Source of the DNA: an uncultured Kouleothrix sp.
GTDB lineage: Bacteria; Chloroflexota; Chloroflexia; Chloroflexales; Roseiflexaceae
Assembly: GCA_937858455.1 (NCBI GenBank)
Contig: CALLYN010000722.1
Span: 1 to 7,305, forward strand
Direction of reading: 5' to 3'
DNA length: 7,305 nucleotides
Below are positions 6,392 through 7,305 of the stretch, one piece after another. Position 1 is the first letter of the stretch, and every line of letters starts with the position of its first letter. The notes beneath the pieces are model-generated. The model was not told the DNA's origin and did no database searches. It saw only the letters and a list, made by a program, of their open reading frames with translations. A program made the position numbers and the translations under genes.

Positions 6392-7123
6392 CTACGCGCC
6401 AGGTAGGTGCAGCAGGGCATTCTCGAGCGCTAGCTGCGGATTGACATTTTCGCGCAGCTGGCGGGCGGTGTCGTTGAGACGCGCCACGAAGCGCTCGATC
6501 TCGGCCAGGTGAAAGCGTGCGGCCGCCTGCTCGATCTCGGCGCGCCGGTCGATGTGGATGATCTGCTCGGGGCAGCCTGCCGCCGTCACCAGCACGTCGC
6601 GCCACCAGCTTTGCCATAGCCCGAGCGCCTCGAACACGGCGGCCTGCTCGCCCGAGCGGTACTGCTTGGCGCGCTCTTCGGCCCAGCGAAAGCCGGCCGC
6701 GCGCGGCTGTAGCTGCATGGCGATCAGCTCGTCGAGCTGGCCCTGGCGCGCTTCAAGCTCGTCGGGGTGCGCGATCATGTGGATGGCCCAGCCGATCCGC
6801 CCGCCGCTCCAGGCCGCCAGCAGGTCGGCGTCGGCCGTTGCGTTGCGAGGCATGAAGTCCGGCACCGGGTACATCGGCTCTTCACCGCCGAGCCGGGCGC
6901 GGTAGGCCTCGAGTGCCTCGCGGCCGATGTGCAGATTCGGCAGCACCGGGGTCACGAAGTACTCCGAGCCAGCCACCGTCTTCACGGTGATCTGGAACTT
7001 GCCACCCGGCATCTGCTCCATGCTGACCATCTCGATCGAGGCCATCCGAACCGCACCGGTGATGTCATCGGTGTCGCGCCGGTAGGTCGGGATCATCTGC
7101 TGGAGGTTGACGGTTTCGATCAC
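6392..7123 (-). CDS. holB: Chimeric protein: unrecognised N-terminus fused to DNA polymerase III delta' C-terminal domain
   Basis: 243 residues if started at GTG 7123. Residues from about 95 to 243 match the C-terminal collar domain of the clamp-loader delta' subunit. Key parts are [15 protein letters not shown] (100-114), a SWWRDVL segment (172-178) and [16 protein letters not shown] (226-241). Normal delta' is about 310-350 residues, with an AAA+ module of about 200 residues before SGGR. Here only about 92 unrelated, Met-rich residues precede it, with no Walker, zinc-finger or SRC motif. I do not recognise that part. The frame has no stop until 7228-7226, and no convincing ribosome binding site lies before GTG 7123 or before the later ATGs at 7096 and 7045. 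The start, and whether the protein is functional, are therefore open. It may be a rearranged holB remnant or an assembly chimera. Confidence 0.7.
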   Translation of the reverse strand: MIETVNLQQMIPTYRRDTDDITGAVRMASIEMVSMEQMPGGKFQITVKTVAGSEYFVTPVLPNLHIGREALEAYRARLGGEEPMYPVPDFMPRNATADADLLAAWSGGRIGWAIHMIAHPDELEARQGQLDELIAMQLQPRAAGFRWAEERAKQYRSGEQAAVFEALGLWQSWWRDVLVTAAGCPEQIIHIDRRAEIEQAAARFHLAEIERFVARLNDTARQLRENVNPQLALENALLHLPGA

Positions 7124-7305
7124 GTGCAGTGCATCGTCGCGTCCACCACGCAGAGTGATATGGCTTGAAGGAAATGAGCCGTTCGGCCTACTGCGTCCTT
7201 CCGGGGGATCACGGACTTCTTGAAGTCAGCAACAACGTGGTGGTCATTGCGGTGTGCACCGGTCGATCTTCATGTGATGAGCCGTACCTTCGCCGCCCAC
7301 AGCCT
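7124..7305. other. Right-edge 182 bp without a supported gene
   Basis: It looks less GC-rich than the rest by eye. On the plus strand an open frame begins at ATG 7174 and runs off the edge (44 codons, starting MSRSAYCVLPG). AAGGA sits directly against the ATG, which is too close to serve as a ribosome binding site, and I recognise no family. A short inverted repeat, GACTTC-TT-GAAGTC, lies at 7214-7227. All minus-strand frames are interrupted by stops here. Confidence 0.35.

Noticed and set aside
6324..6617. 98-codon N-terminal extension of PotA
   Set aside because: It overlaps the well-conserved delta' coding on the same strand in another frame, and a GGAGGA site points to GTG at 6323.
7178..7233. 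Possible integron attC-like structure
   Set aside because: GTTCGGC and GCAAC segments only loosely resemble attC core sites. They are in the wrong arrangement and show no proper paired L/R boxes.
7174..7305. Partial plus-strand gene starting MSRSAYCVLPG
   Set aside because: The ribosome binding site is too close, no family is recognised and only 44 codons are visible. Mentioned only in the edge description.

Overview
The window is GC-rich bacterial DNA and almost fully coding. It carries a complete spermidine/putrescine-type ABC importer operon. Proline/threonine-rich linkers in exported proteins, the VanW-like protein and the general style of the sequences suggest a Chloroflexota bacterium. 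This is an inference from protein style, not from a marker gene, so treat it as moderate to low confidence.

Left part, 1-1482: the N-terminal third of a DEAD-box RNA helicase runs off the left edge on the minus strand. It is divergent from a plus-strand gene for a membrane-anchored VanW-domain protein. The 239 bp between them holds back-to-back promoter-like elements. It also gives the helicase a leader of about 140 nt, with a terminator-like hairpin and T-rich tract just before the start codon.

Centre, 1436-6400: a leftward operon reads potA (ATPase), potB and potC (permeases), potD (lipoprotein receptor), then a GNAT acetyltransferase. A good extended -10 promoter lies between the preceding gene and potA. 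potB and potC overlap by ATGA. The three other junctions (potA/potB, potC/potD, potD/GNAT) each contain a stable inverted repeat, which may set unequal expression of the parts. PotD should capture a polyamine outside the membrane, PotB/PotC form the channel and PotA drives it with ATP. The terminal acetyltransferase might modify a polyamine or be a passenger. Its 3' end overlaps the VanW gene convergently by 47 bp.

Right part, 6392-7305: a minus-strand gene ends just before the pot promoter. Its C-terminal about 150 residues are recognisably the C-terminal domain of the DNA polymerase III clamp-loader delta' subunit. Its first about 92 residues are not the expected AAA+ module and are unrecognised. 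This looks like a rearranged or chimeric holB and is the oddest point in the window. The last 182 bp contain no gene that I can support.

I see no CRISPR array, tRNA, rRNA, insertion sequence or convincing novel defence system here. The most useful leads are the chimeric holB, the intercistronic hairpins and the helicase leader.
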